From Mycolicibacterium mucogenicum DSM 44124 (GTDB lineage Bacteria > Actinomycetota > Actinomycetes > Mycobacteriales > Mycobacteriaceae), in NCBI RefSeq assembly GCF_005670685.2, contig NZ_CP062008.1, forward strand, positions 124,001-188,000: a stretch of 64,000 nucleotides of DNA, written 5' to 3'. A program made the position numbers and the translations under genes. Positions within the stretch are counted from its first letter, which is position 1, and each line of letters begins with the position of its first letter. This document shows, piece by piece, positions 1 through 7,067 of this stretch. The notes under the pieces were generated by a model. That model was given only the letters and a program-made list of their open reading frames with translations, was not told the DNA's origin and ran no database searches.

Positions 1-1
1 C

Positions 2-1066
2 GAACGGGCACCGGCGTTGCGCCGTGGTGGTAACGCCGTGGACCTGCGCGGACCGGCGGTCGACATCGTTGCCGATATGGGGGTGTACGACGAGCTGCGC
101 ACGCGCGCGACCGAGCTCGCCGACTTCTATCGCATCGACCCCGCAGGCAACCGCGTTGTCACCATGGCGCCAGAAGTGATCGGCGGCGACATCGAGCTGC
201 TTAGGACCGACCTCAGCGCCGTCTTGTTCGCCGCGGCACAGGGCGGAATCGCCTACCGCTTCGATGATTCGGTGACGTCGCTCGACGATGCCGGCAGCCA
301 CGTGGCGGTCACGTTCCAGAGCGGCACGAGCCACGACTTCGACCTGGTCATCGGCGCCGATGGACTGCACTCGCAGACCCGGGCCCTGGCCTTCGGGCCC
401 GAATCGGACTTCGTGCGGCATCTGGATTGCTACCAAGCGCACTTCACCACCGACAACGTGCTGAATCTCGATCGGTCCGGGTTGTTGCTCAATCGACCCG
501 GCCGCACCCTCGGTTGCTACAGCGTCGAGCGCAACCGCAAGATCGTCGTCGGCTTGTTCTGCGACTCGCCGGCGGTCCCCTACGACCGAACTGACGCTGC
601 GGCTCAACAACTTTGGCTCAATGAAGCCTTCGCCGGCATGGGGTGGCGGACCGCGGAACTGCTGGACGGCATGGATCACGCCGACGACTTCTATTTCGAT
701 TCCGTCGCCCAGGCCGTCGTCGGGCAGCCGCATCGGGGCCGTGTCGCGCTCGTCGGCGACGCTGCCTCCAGCCCGTCGCTGTTGTCGGGAATGGGCGCGA
801 CATTGGCGATCATCGGCGCCGCGGTGCTCGCCGACGAGCTGACCACCACACCCGATGATCACCTGCGCGCCTTCAACAGGTATCACGAGCGGACGGCCGA
901 GATGGTCACCCTGAGTCATCAACTCGCACGGGTCTCGCGGGGATGGTTCATTCAGCCCGCGGCCGGAAGTCCTTCCGCCGGAGGGGTATCCGCCGATGAA
1001 CAGTCGGATGCCCTGCGGCAACGCGTTCTCGACGCGGCCAGGGCGGCCGCGCCGGCCCGGGTCTAG
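2..1066 (+). CDS. FAD-dependent monooxygenase, 5'-truncated by window edge
   Basis: This is the C-terminal part (about 354 residues) of a class A flavoprotein monooxygenase, which hydroxylates aromatic or polyketide-like substrates using NAD(P)H and O2. The frame is open from base 2. Its first residues (ERAPALRRGG...AVDLRG) look like the segment just after the N-terminal Rossmann GxGxxG, so the true start lies upstream of the window. The NAD(P)H/FAD DG motif (VIGADGLHS) is at about 349-375, and the GD motif that contacts the FAD ribose (ALVGDAASSPS) is at about 745-777, followed by the usual helix-rich C-terminus. A TTG at 17 is only an in-frame codon. The stop overlaps the convergent adhE1 stop by a few bases. 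The substrate cannot be inferred. Confidence 0.85.
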   Translation, partial: ERAPALRRGGNAVDLRGPAVDIVADMGVYDELRTRATELADFYRIDPAGNRVVTMAPEVIGGDIELLRTDLSAVLFAAAQGGIAYRFDDSVTSLDDAGSHVAVTFQSGTSHDFDLVIGADGLHSQTRALAFGPESDFVRHLDCYQAHFTTDNVLNLDRSGLLLNRPGRTLGCYSVERNRKIVVGLFCDSPAVPYDRTDAAAQQLWLNEAFAGMGWRTAELLDGMDHADDFYFDSVAQAVVGQPHRGRVALVGDAASSPSLLSGMGATLAIIGAAVLADELTTTPDDHLRAFNRYHERTAEMVTLSHQLARVSRGWFIQPAAGSPSAGGVSADEQSDALRQRVLDAARAAAPARV

Positions 1067-2151
1067 AACTGCACGATCTGCCGCACCGCGCGGCCGTCGG
1101 CGAGGGCGTCCATGCCGGTGTTGATGTCGTCCAGCGAGATGGTGTCGGACACCAGCTTCTCGACCGGCAGTCGACCCGAGCGCCACAGCTCGACGAAGCG
1201 CGGGATGTCCCGAGCCGGCACGGCCGACCCGAGATAGCTGCCGATCAGCGACCGTCCGTCGGCGACCAATGCCAAGGGCGACACCGAGATTCGCGCGTCG
1301 GGGTGTGGCAGGCCGACCGTGATGGTCTTGCCTCCCGGGGCCGTCATGCCGATGGCGGTCTCGAGGGCCGCGGGGTGACCGGCGGCCTCGATCACCACAT
1401 CGGCCTTGATGTCTCCCGGATCGCTGACGGCGTCGTGCGCACCGAGCGCGCGGGCCTGCTCGAGCTTGTCCGGCAACCGGTCGACGGCGACCACCCGCAC
1501 ATCGTCATGCGCCAAGGCCGTGAGCATCGCGGCCATCCCGACGCCGCCCATGCCGACGATCGCCACCGTCTGACCGGGCTTCGGCCGGCCGGCATTGAGC
1601 ACCGCGCCGCCGCCGGTCAGCACCGCACAGCCGAGCAGTGAGGCGACGACGGGTGGCACGTCGGCGTCGACGGGCACCACAGAACGGCGGTCCACCACCG
1701 CGTGCGTCGCGAAGGCCGACACCCCCAGGTGATGGAGAACCGTTGCACCGCTTCGAGATAGCCGCGTGTCGCCGCCGAGCAGTGTGCCCGCGCCGTTGGC
1801 GGCGCTGCCGGGAATGCAGGGCGCAAGGCCGTCCGTCGCGCAAGACCTGCACTGGCCGCAGCGTGGCAGGAACGTCATGACGACGCGCTGCCCGACCGTC
1901 AAATCCGAAGTGCCGCCGACCTGTTCGACGATCCCGGCCGCTTCGTGACCGAGCAGCATCGGCACCGGGCGAACCCGGTTGCCGTCGACCACAGAAAGAT
2001 CGGAATGACACAGCCCGGCCGCTTCGATGCGGACCAGCAGCTCGCCGTCGCCCGGGGCGTCCAGGTCCAGCTCGCTGATGGTCAGCGGCTTCGATTCGGC
2101 GTACGGGCGGGCGCGCCCGATCTCTTCGAGTACGGCACCGCGAATCAACAT
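1063..2151 (-). CDS. adhE1: Zinc-dependent alcohol dehydrogenase, Rv0162c (AdhE1) type
   Basis: A 362-residue medium-chain dehydrogenase that oxidises or reduces alcohols/aldehydes with NAD(P). Catalytic zinc ligands are visible as Cys48 (GLCHSD), His69-Glu70 (GHE) and Cys175 (LGCAV). The structural zinc site has Cys98, 101, 104 and 112. The nucleotide-binding GMGGVG is at about 200-205. The frame stays open upstream to 2190, but the ATG at 2151 gives the family-typical N-terminus (MLIRGAVLEE), so it was chosen. It is divergent from the thioesterase with only 26 bp between starts, leaving almost no room for two separate promoters. Position next to thioesterase, SRPBCC protein, mce1R and fadD5 matches M. 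tuberculosis Rv0162c-Rv0166, which supports the symbol. The substrate is unknown. Confidence 0.82.
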   Translation of the reverse strand: MLIRGAVLEEIGRARPYAESKPLTISELDLDAPGDGELLVRIEAAGLCHSDLSVVDGNRVRPVPMLLGHEAAGIVEQVGGTSDLTVGQRVVMTFLPRCGQCRSCATDGLAPCIPGSAANGAGTLLGGDTRLSRSGATVLHHLGVSAFATHAVVDRRSVVPVDADVPPVVASLLGCAVLTGGGAVLNAGRPKPGQTVAIVGMGGVGMAAMLTALAHDDVRVVAVDRLPDKLEQARALGAHDAVSDPGDIKADVVIEAAGHPAALETAIGMTAPGGKTITVGLPHPDARISVSPLALVADGRSLIGSYLGSAVPARDIPRFVELWRSGRLPVEKLVSDTISLDDINTGMDALADGRAVRQIVQF

Positions 2152-2177
2152 GGCACCAGCCTGACAGACTGGCCGAC

Positions 2178-2609
2178 ATGGAGCAGGCACTGACCACCGC
2201 GGAATTCCCGGTGCACTGGCCCGTGCAGACCCGGTGGACCGACAACGACATGTTCGGCCACCTCAACAACGCGGTCTATTACGAGCTCTTCGACACCGCG
2301 ATCAACGCGTGGATCAACACCACGCGCGACGTCGACCCGGTGGCCGCGCCGTGGCTCGGGGTCGTCGCCGAATCGGGCTGCCGGTACTTCGCGGAACTGA
2401 AGTTCCCGTCGCAGCTGGTCGTCGGGCTGGCGGTGACCCGGCTGGGCAACAGCAGCGTCACCTACCGCACCGGGCTGTGGGCCGACGGTGACAGCACGCC
2501 CGCGGCAGTCGGCAGCTGGGTGCACGTCTACGTCGACCGCGACACCCGTCGTCCCGTCCCCATCCCGGCTCCGATCCGGGAACTGTTGGAGGCCGCCGTC
2601 GTCAGTTGA
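2178..2609 (+). CDS. Acyl-CoA thioesterase, 4HBT hot-dog family (Rv0163 position)
   Basis: A 143-residue protein of the 4-hydroxybenzoyl-CoA thioesterase superfamily, which hydrolyses acyl-CoA thioesters in the cytoplasm. The N-terminal signature RWTDNDMFGHLNN (residues 19-31) carries the usual Asp/His/Asn active-site cluster (Asp24, His28, Asn30). The length is normal for a single hot-dog domain. The ATG at 2178 is the only sensible start. It is divergent from adhE1 and lies upstream of the SRPBCC gene in the order seen at Rv0163-Rv0164. A role in releasing fatty acids or CoA beside the mce1/fadD5 lipid-import locus is plausible but inferred from position only. Confidence 0.8.
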   Translation: MEQALTTAEFPVHWPVQTRWTDNDMFGHLNNAVYYELFDTAINAWINTTRDVDPVAAPWLGVVAESGCRYFAELKFPSQLVVGLAVTRLGNSSVTYRTGLWADGDSTPAAVGSWVHVYVDRDTRRPVPIPAPIRELLEAAVVS

Positions 2610-2798
2610 CTCTGCGCTGATGGCTGAGAAGCTCGAGTAGCGGAGTGCGTCAGCTCAGGGTCAACGGCCGGACCAGCCGCCGGATGCGTTGAGCCTGTAT
2701 CCAGGGCGGGAAATGTCGAGAGACATCCGCCGCCAGTTCAGGATCAACGGACGCACGCGCAAGAGGGGCGGAGCAGCGGCCTCGATATGCTCTGGGCC

Positions 2799-3241
2799 AT
2801 GCCGATCGTGAGCAAGACCGTCGAGGTTGCCGCACCTGCAGCGCAGATCCTGGGGATCGTCGCAGACTTCGAGGCCTACCCGCAGTGGAACGAAGAGGTC
2901 ACCGGCTGCTGGATCCTGCACCGCTACGACGACGGCCGGCCCAGCCAGCTGCGGCTGGACACCAAGATTCAGGGCATGGACGGCTCGTACATCCAGGCCG
3001 TCTACTACCCGGGCGACGGCCAGATTCAGACCGTCATGCAGCAGGGCAACCTGTTCTCCAAGCAGGAGCAGCTGTTCTCCGTGGTCGACCTCGGGCCAGC
3101 GCCCTGCTGACCGTCGACATGGACGTCGAGGTCGACATGCCGGGTATCCCGTCGATGATGATCAAGAAGGTCGTCAACGACGCGCTCGACCACCTGGCCG
3201 GCAACCTCAAGACGCGCGCCGAGCAGCTCGCCGCCGGCTAG
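2799..3241 (+). pseudogene. SRPBCC/polyketide-cyclase-like protein (Rv0164/TB18.5 type), frameshifted
   Basis: An SRPBCC (START-like) ligand-binding protein broken by a one-base frameshift. The first frame starts at ATG 2799 (MPIVSKTVEV), runs in good register to VVDLG, then hits a stop at 3108-3110 (PAPC*). A second frame, entered at about 3098, continues the family sequence (ASALLTVDMDVEV) to the stop at 3239-3241 (QLAAG*). Joining them requires one extra base in the GGG run at about 3093-3096 (CTCGGGCC instead of CTCGGGGCC). The joined product has the expected length of about 147 residues and resembles remembered Rv0164 throughout. This could be a real inactivation or a homopolymer sequencing error. 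An IS481 element lies directly at its stop codon. Confidence 0.85.
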
Positions 3242-3242
3242 C
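3237..3242. repeat. Left target-site duplication of IS481-family element
   Basis: GCTAGC immediately precedes the left inverted repeat and is repeated at 4335-4340. It fits the NCTAGN target preference known for IS481. Removing the element and one copy restores a continuous GGCTAGCCGT junction between the SRPBCC gene and mce1R. Confidence 0.88.
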
Positions 3243-4227
3243 TGTACTGACCTGAGAGGTTAGGTACGCGGCTGGCGGGTGGTTGACCTTTGAGTGCTGT
3301 GTGGCCGCGATGGTGATTGTAGGTGTGTAGCCACCGCGGGAACTCGGCGCAGCGTTCGGCGTCGCTGCGGTAGAGCCGGGCGTAGGCCCATTCGTCGGCA
3401 AGCGTGCGGTGGAAACGCTCGACCTTGCCGTTTGTCTGTGGACGGTAGGGGCGGGTTCGTCGGTGCTTGATGTCACCCAGAGCATCACGAAATTTGTGTG
3501 ACCGGTAGCAGGATCCGTTGTCGGTCAACACATTTTGTACCGTGAAACCACACTCGTTGAACCAGGCGTTGGCGCGCTGCCAGAACGCTGCGGCGGTTTC
3601 TTTGCGTTCATCGGTCAACAATTCGGAGTAGACCAGCCTCGAGTGCGCATCGATCGCGGTGTGCAGGTAGTGATACCCGCGGGCCGGGTCGCCGTTCTTG
3701 GCGCGGACGCCACCGGTTTTGTCTTCTCGGGAGTTGCGCTTGCCCGATACCTTGCCGAGCTTTCGCCAGCCGCCCCCGGCGGGGATCTTGCCTAGTTTCT
3801 TGATATCGACGTGCACCAGATCGCCGCATGCCGCTGATTCCATCCGGCGAACAACCCGCCCGGTGGGGCGGTCAAGCCACCGCAGTTTGGCCAGACCATA
3901 GCGAGTCAGCACGCGGTGCACGGTGGAGGGCTGTAGTCCTAGCAGATAGGCGATGCGGGCCGGTCCCCAGCGGCGGATGACCCGGACTTTGATGATGCGC
4001 CGCTCGGTTCGTGTGGGTGTTCTGTTGGGGCTGTGGTGCGGTCGTGAGCTGCGATCGCTCATGCCGGCAGCGCCGAGTTCGCGGTAGCGGCCGGCCCAGC
4101 GAGCCGCCGTGCTCACCGCGACCTGGAATCGCTCGGCAGCTCGCCGCAGCGGCCAACCGTCCTCCACGACGCAGCGAGCCAGGCGCAGACGCCCGGTATC
4201 GGACAAAGGAGCATTACGGTGGGACAT
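3238..4227 (-). CDS. IS481-family DDE transposase
   Basis: A 329-residue integrase-fold transposase. The N-terminal helix-turn-helix (about residues 10-60, VAVSTAARWAGRYREL) and a second HTH (about 85-110) bind the element ends. The catalytic core shows Asp141 (LVHVDIKK), Asp236 (LTDNGS) and Glu270 (NGKVERFH), giving a DDE triad with the expected short D-E spacing. The length matches the family and no disruption is visible. Translation starts at ATG 4227, preceded by GGAGG that lies in a hairpin arm. The last sense codons read through the left inverted repeat (GQYS), and the TAG stop is supplied by the CTAG of the target duplication rather than by the element. Confidence 0.93.
   Translation of the reverse strand: MSHRNAPLSDTGRLRLARCVVEDGWPLRRAAERFQVAVSTAARWAGRYRELGAAGMSDRSSRPHHSPNRTPTRTERRIIKVRVIRRWGPARIAYLLGLQPSTVHRVLTRYGLAKLRWLDRPTGRVVRRMESAACGDLVHVDIKKLGKIPAGGGWRKLGKVSGKRNSREDKTGGVRAKNGDPARGYHYLHTAIDAHSRLVYSELLTDERKETAAAFWQRANAWFNECGFTVQNVLTDNGSCYRSHKFRDALGDIKHRRTRPYRPQTNGKVERFHRTLADEWAYARLYRSDAERCAEFPRWLHTYNHHRGHTALKGQPPASRVPNLSGQYS
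3243..3267. repeat. IS481-type left terminal inverted repeat
   Basis: This 25-bp end begins TGTACTGACC and closes with GTTAGGTAC. It matches the reverse complement of 4310-4334 at 21 of 25 positions, with all differences in the six-base centre. Confidence 0.9.
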
Positions 4228-4293
4228 GAAGACCTCCGAGATGAGTTGGTGCGTTCCTCGACAGCTCGCACTTCACTCGGAGGTCTTCTTCAT
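4228..4293 (-). promoter_or_regulatory. Transposase leader hairpin with six-codon minicistron
   Basis: In the mRNA sense, the arm GAAGACCTCCGAG (template 4276-4288) pairs with CTCGGAGGTCTTC (4228-4240). The second arm contains the GGAGG ribosome site and abuts the transposase ATG, so the folded leader would hide translation initiation. The upstream arm also encodes a tiny frame, ATG to TGA at 4293-4273 (MKKTSE). This geometry resembles translational attenuators or the insulation hairpins of other insertion sequences. The function is inferred; the pairing is directly visible. Confidence 0.6.
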
Positions 4294-4309
4294 GTCACCA
4301 CGCCACGCC

Positions 4310-4334
4310 GTACCTAACGTCCGTGGTCAGTACA
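4310..4334. repeat. IS481-type right terminal inverted repeat
   Basis: The right end, read inward on the minus strand, gives TGTACTGACC, a divergent six-base centre, then GTTAGGTAC, mirroring 3243-3267. Confidence 0.9.
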
Positions 4335-4340
4335 GCTAGC
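4335..4340. repeat. Right target-site duplication of IS481-family element
   Basis: GCTAGC directly follows the right inverted repeat and duplicates 3237-3242. Confidence 0.88.
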
Positions 4341-4343
4341 CGT

Positions 4344-5042
4344 CTAGTCCGAAGGCCACAACCCGAGTTCGTCGAGGCGGCCGGTCAACCGTTCGGCGGC
4401 GTCGTCGAACTGGCGGCGGGTCTGGCGGACGACTTCGTCGATGTCCCTGTCCCGCAACGCCGCAACCAATTCGCGGTGATTCGCGACCGTCGCCGCGCCC
4501 CACTGCGGGTCGGTGGCGTAGATGCGGACCGGCAGGTACCGGGCGGCGTGCAGCAGGAACCACGCCAGCTTGGTCCGGCCCGCGGCGCGGTTGAACTCCT
4601 TGTGGAACAGGAACTCCGCCAACGCGATCGCGTCCACGTCTCCTGTGGCGACGGCGTCGGCGAGTTCGTCGGTGAGCCGGTCGAGTTCGGCGATGGCCGG
4701 TTCGGTGATCCGCCGGGCCGCGTTCGCGGCGATCTCGGTGGCGATGGTCGCCTGCAGCCAGAAGATGTCGGCGATGTCGTCGCGGGTGAACGCGGACACC
4801 ACATGGCCGCGGTTGGGTTCGAGTTCGACCATGCCCTCACCGCGCAGGGTGCGCAGTGCCTCGCGGACCGGCGTGATGCTGACGCCGAGCGCGGCCGCGG
4901 TCTCGTCGAGCCGGACGAAGGTGCCCGGCCGCAGGGTGCCCGACATGATCGCCGCCCGGAGATGGGCCGCCACCTCGTCGGACAGCTGTTCGCGCCGACG
5001 GGCCCGCTCGAGGCCGGGTCGTGGTTTCGCCGAGACGTTCAC
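4344..5042 (-). CDS. mce1R: GntR/FadR-type (FCD) repressor of the mce1 operon
   Basis: A 232-residue regulator. The N-terminal winged helix-turn-helix spans about residues 18-82 (ITPVREALRTLRGEGMVEL is the recognition-helix region). The C-terminal all-helical FCD effector domain is at about 90-220 with the usual metal/effector histidines (EFLFHKEF and VANHREL). FCD regulators usually bind acyl or organic-acid ligands and release DNA. The start is GTG at 5042. It is divergent from fadD5, exactly where Rv0165c (Mce1R) sits in M. tuberculosis, and a perfect AT-rich palindrome lies between the two genes. It very probably represses fadD5-mce1 and possibly itself. Its 3' end now abuts the IS481 element, so transposon read-through could affect it. 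Confidence 0.88.
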   Translation of the reverse strand: MNVSAKPRPGLERARRREQLSDEVAAHLRAAIMSGTLRPGTFVRLDETAAALGVSITPVREALRTLRGEGMVELEPNRGHVVSAFTRDDIADIFWLQATIATEIAANAARRITEPAIAELDRLTDELADAVATGDVDAIALAEFLFHKEFNRAAGRTKLAWFLLHAARYLPVRIYATDPQWGAATVANHRELVAALRDRDIDEVVRQTRRQFDDAAERLTGRLDELGLWPSD

Positions 5043-5125
5043 GGCAGTCCTTCTTGTCGGCGGGGTAGGGGCACCCGGCGGTTGTCCGGATGGTGTGCGC
5101 GCCCTATTGTGACGGCGGCAACACT

Positions 5126-5141
5126 ATATTTGATCAAATAT
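5126..5141. promoter_or_regulatory. Candidate Mce1R operator, perfect 16-bp palindrome
   Basis: ATATTTGATCAAATAT is a perfect dyad centred between 5133 and 5134. It stands out as an AT block in GC-rich DNA, 65-80 bp upstream of fadD5 and about 84 bp upstream of mce1R. GntR/FCD dimers bind such dyads, and the position would let one site control both promoters. Binding by Mce1R is inferred. Confidence 0.65.
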
Positions 5142-5205
5142 CAGCATCGTGTGTCGCGATCACTTCGACTTCACCGCGATGCCGATCGAGGCACAGGAGC
5201 AGACC

Positions 5206-6801
5206 GTGTCATCCGCACCACTCGAGCAGCCGTATCTGGCCCGTCGGCAGAACTGGACCACCCACCTCGCCCGGCACGCCCTCATGCAGCCGGAAGGGAC
5301 CGCGCTGCGTTTCGTCGGACACACGGTCACCTGGGGTGAGCTGCAGCGACGCGTCACCAAGCTCGCGGGCGCACTGAGCCGTCGAGGGGTCGGCTTCGGC
5401 GACCGCGTGCTGATCCTGATGCTGAACCGCACCGAATACGTCGAGGCGTTCCTGGCCGCCAACGTGCTCGGTGCCATCGCGGTGCCGGTCAACTTCCGGA
5501 TGACGCCGCCTGAAATCGCCTACCTGGTTCGCGACTGCGACCCGAAGGCCGTGATCACCGAGCAGGTGCTGGCCCCGGTCGCCACCGCGGTGCGGGAGCT
5601 GGAACCGTCGCTGGCCACCGTCATCGTCGCCGGCGGCGCAACCGAGGGGAACGTCCTGGGCTACGAGGACGTCCTCGCCGAAGACGGCGCGCCACCCGCG
5701 CCCGTCGACATCGCCGAGGACTCTCCGGCGCTGATCATGTACACCTCGGGCACCACGGGGTATCCGAAGGGCGCCGTGCTGACGCACGTCAACATCATGG
5801 GCCAGGCGATGACGAACCTCTTCACGATCGCGCCGGACATCAACAACGACGTCGGCTTCATCGGCGTCCCGTTCTTCCACATCGCCGGCATCGGCAACAT
5901 GATCGGTGGCCTGCTCCTGGGTCTGCCGACGGTCATCTACCCGCTGGGCGCGTTCGATCCCGGCGCCCTGCTCGACGTGCTCGAGGCCGAGGGCGTCTCG
6001 TCGATCTTCCTGGTTCCGGCGCAGTGGCAGGCCGTGTGCGCGGCCCAGCAGGCGCAGCCGCGCAAGGTGGCGTTGCGCGTTCTTTCGTGGGGCGCGGCGC
6101 CCGCGTCGGACACTCTTCTGAGGGAGATGGCGTCGACTTTCCCGGGAACGCAGATCTTTGCTGCGTTCGGTCAGACCGAGATGTCACCCGTCACGTGCAT
6201 GCTTCTGAGCCAGGACGCGCTGCGCAAGCTCGGGTCGGTCGGCCGGGTCATTCCGACGGTGGCCGCCCGCGTCGTCGACGACAACATGAATGACGTTCCG
6301 GTGGGCGAGGTCGGGGAGATCGTCTACCGTGCCCCGACTCTCATGGCCGGGTACTGGAACAACCCGAAGGCGACGGCCGAGGCTTTCGCGGGTGGTTGGT
6401 TCCATTCCGGTGACTTGGTTCGCCAGGACGAAGAGGGTTACATCTGGGTCGTCGATCGTAAAAAAGACATGATTATTTCCGGCGGCGAAAATATTTACTG
6501 TGCAGAAGTAGAGAACATTTTGGCCGCGCATCCCGCGATAACCGAAGTCGCGGTGATCGGACGACCGCACGAAAAGTGGGGTGAGGTCCCGGTGGCCGTC
6601 ATCGCCATGGCGCCGAATGGGAACGCCGGGAGCGAAAGTGCCCTGACCCTGGCGGATCTCGACGATTTTCTGACCGAACGGCTGGCGCGATACAAGCACC
6701 CGAAAGCACTGGAAATCGTCGATGCGCTGCCGCGAAATCCTTCTGGCAAGGTCCTTAAAACGGAACTCCGCGAGCGGTTCGGTGATACAAGTGTGTCGTG
6801 A
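5206..6801 (+). CDS. fadD5: Fatty-acid-CoA ligase FadD5
   Basis: A 531-residue ANL-superfamily acyl-CoA synthetase that activates fatty or mycolic-type acids via an acyl-adenylate. It is the first gene of the mce1 operon and probably couples import to CoA trapping. The ATP-binding P-loop YTSGTTGYPKGA is at about residues 179-190, the AMP-binding AAFGQTEMSP and GWFHSGDLV motifs follow, and the C-terminal hinge and catalytic lysine regions are KKDMIISGGENIY and NPSGKVLKTEL. GTG 5206 was chosen because AGGAG sits six bases upstream; ATG 5179 and GTG 5149 are in-frame alternatives without ribosome sites. From about 6105 the gene uses many codons rare in its first half (AAA, ATT, AAT, GAA, ATA). 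Confidence 0.9.
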   Translation: MSSAPLEQPYLARRQNWTTHLARHALMQPEGTALRFVGHTVTWGELQRRVTKLAGALSRRGVGFGDRVLILMLNRTEYVEAFLAANVLGAIAVPVNFRMTPPEIAYLVRDCDPKAVITEQVLAPVATAVRELEPSLATVIVAGGATEGNVLGYEDVLAEDGAPPAPVDIAEDSPALIMYTSGTTGYPKGAVLTHVNIMGQAMTNLFTIAPDINNDVGFIGVPFFHIAGIGNMIGGLLLGLPTVIYPLGAFDPGALLDVLEAEGVSSIFLVPAQWQAVCAAQQAQPRKVALRVLSWGAAPASDTLLREMASTFPGTQIFAAFGQTEMSPVTCMLLSQDALRKLGSVGRVIPTVAARVVDDNMNDVPVGEVGEIVYRAPTLMAGYWNNPKATAEAFAGGWFHSGDLVRQDEEGYIWVVDRKKDMIISGGENIYCAEVENILAAHPAITEVAVIGRPHEKWGEVPVAVIAMAPNGNAGSESALTLADLDDFLTERLARYKHPKALEIVDALPRNPSGKVLKTELRERFGDTSVS

Positions 6802-6943
6802 GCGCGGCAAGTGACGGAGCGCTGACGAATTCGACCACCTGAGTGGAGGGCGGATGGGCCTATGTCGCGTTTGCTGAAACCGAACGCAATTATCCCTCAG
6901 TTGGGTCACGGGGTACGCGCTGTATCGGGTACTCTCCTGTGGT

Positions 6944-6973
6944 CCGTCTTACTACTCGGGAGTAGCGAGACGG
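6944..6973 (+). promoter_or_regulatory. Hairpin in fadD5-yrbE1A spacer
   Basis: CCGTCT at 6944-6949 pairs with AGACGG at 6968-6973, enclosing a CTACT/AGTAG inner stem. It lies in the 262-bp gap 6802-7063, the longest gap within the operon. It could be an attenuator, an RNA-processing site or part of an internal promoter; promoter activity has been reported for the equivalent M. tuberculosis spacer. There is no T-run, so it is not a clear terminator. Confidence 0.35.
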
Positions 6974-7010
6974 AAATCACTCAGTTTGTGCTAGTGGCTA
7001 AGGAGGGGAC

Positions 7011-7067
7011 GTGCCACGCGTGACGCCGCGGAACGGCCGTTTTCCGGAAGGGATGGCTGATCTGTGA
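7011..7067 (+). CDS. Putative 18-residue leader peptide overlapping yrbE1A start
   Basis: AAGGAGGGG at 7000-7008, the strongest ribosome site in this part of the operon, precedes GTG 7011. The frame runs MPRVTPRNGRFPEGMADL and stops with TGA at 7065-7067, sharing GTGA with the yrbE1A start at 7064. That geometry would couple translation of the permease gene to the leader. Without it, yrbE1A has only GGAAGGG, placed rather far upstream. The expression is inferred; an alternative is that the site is an accidental purine run. Confidence 0.35.
   Translation: MPRVTPRNGRFPEGMADL

Larger units (their letters stand above)
3243..4334 (-). mobile_element. Complete IS481-family insertion sequence, 1,092 bp
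   Basis: The element is bounded by 25-bp terminal inverted repeats at 3243-3267 and 4310-4334. They share an outer block TGTACTGACC and an inner block GTTAGGTAC, with four mismatches between them. The direct repeats GCTAGC flank both ends. The single transposase is on the minus strand. The ends begin TGT and finish ACA, as expected. The element sits exactly between the convergent 3' ends of the SRPBCC gene and mce1R, which would be only a few bases apart without it. It therefore interrupts no reading frame, although it separates the two genes. It appears intact and potentially mobile. Confidence 0.92.
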
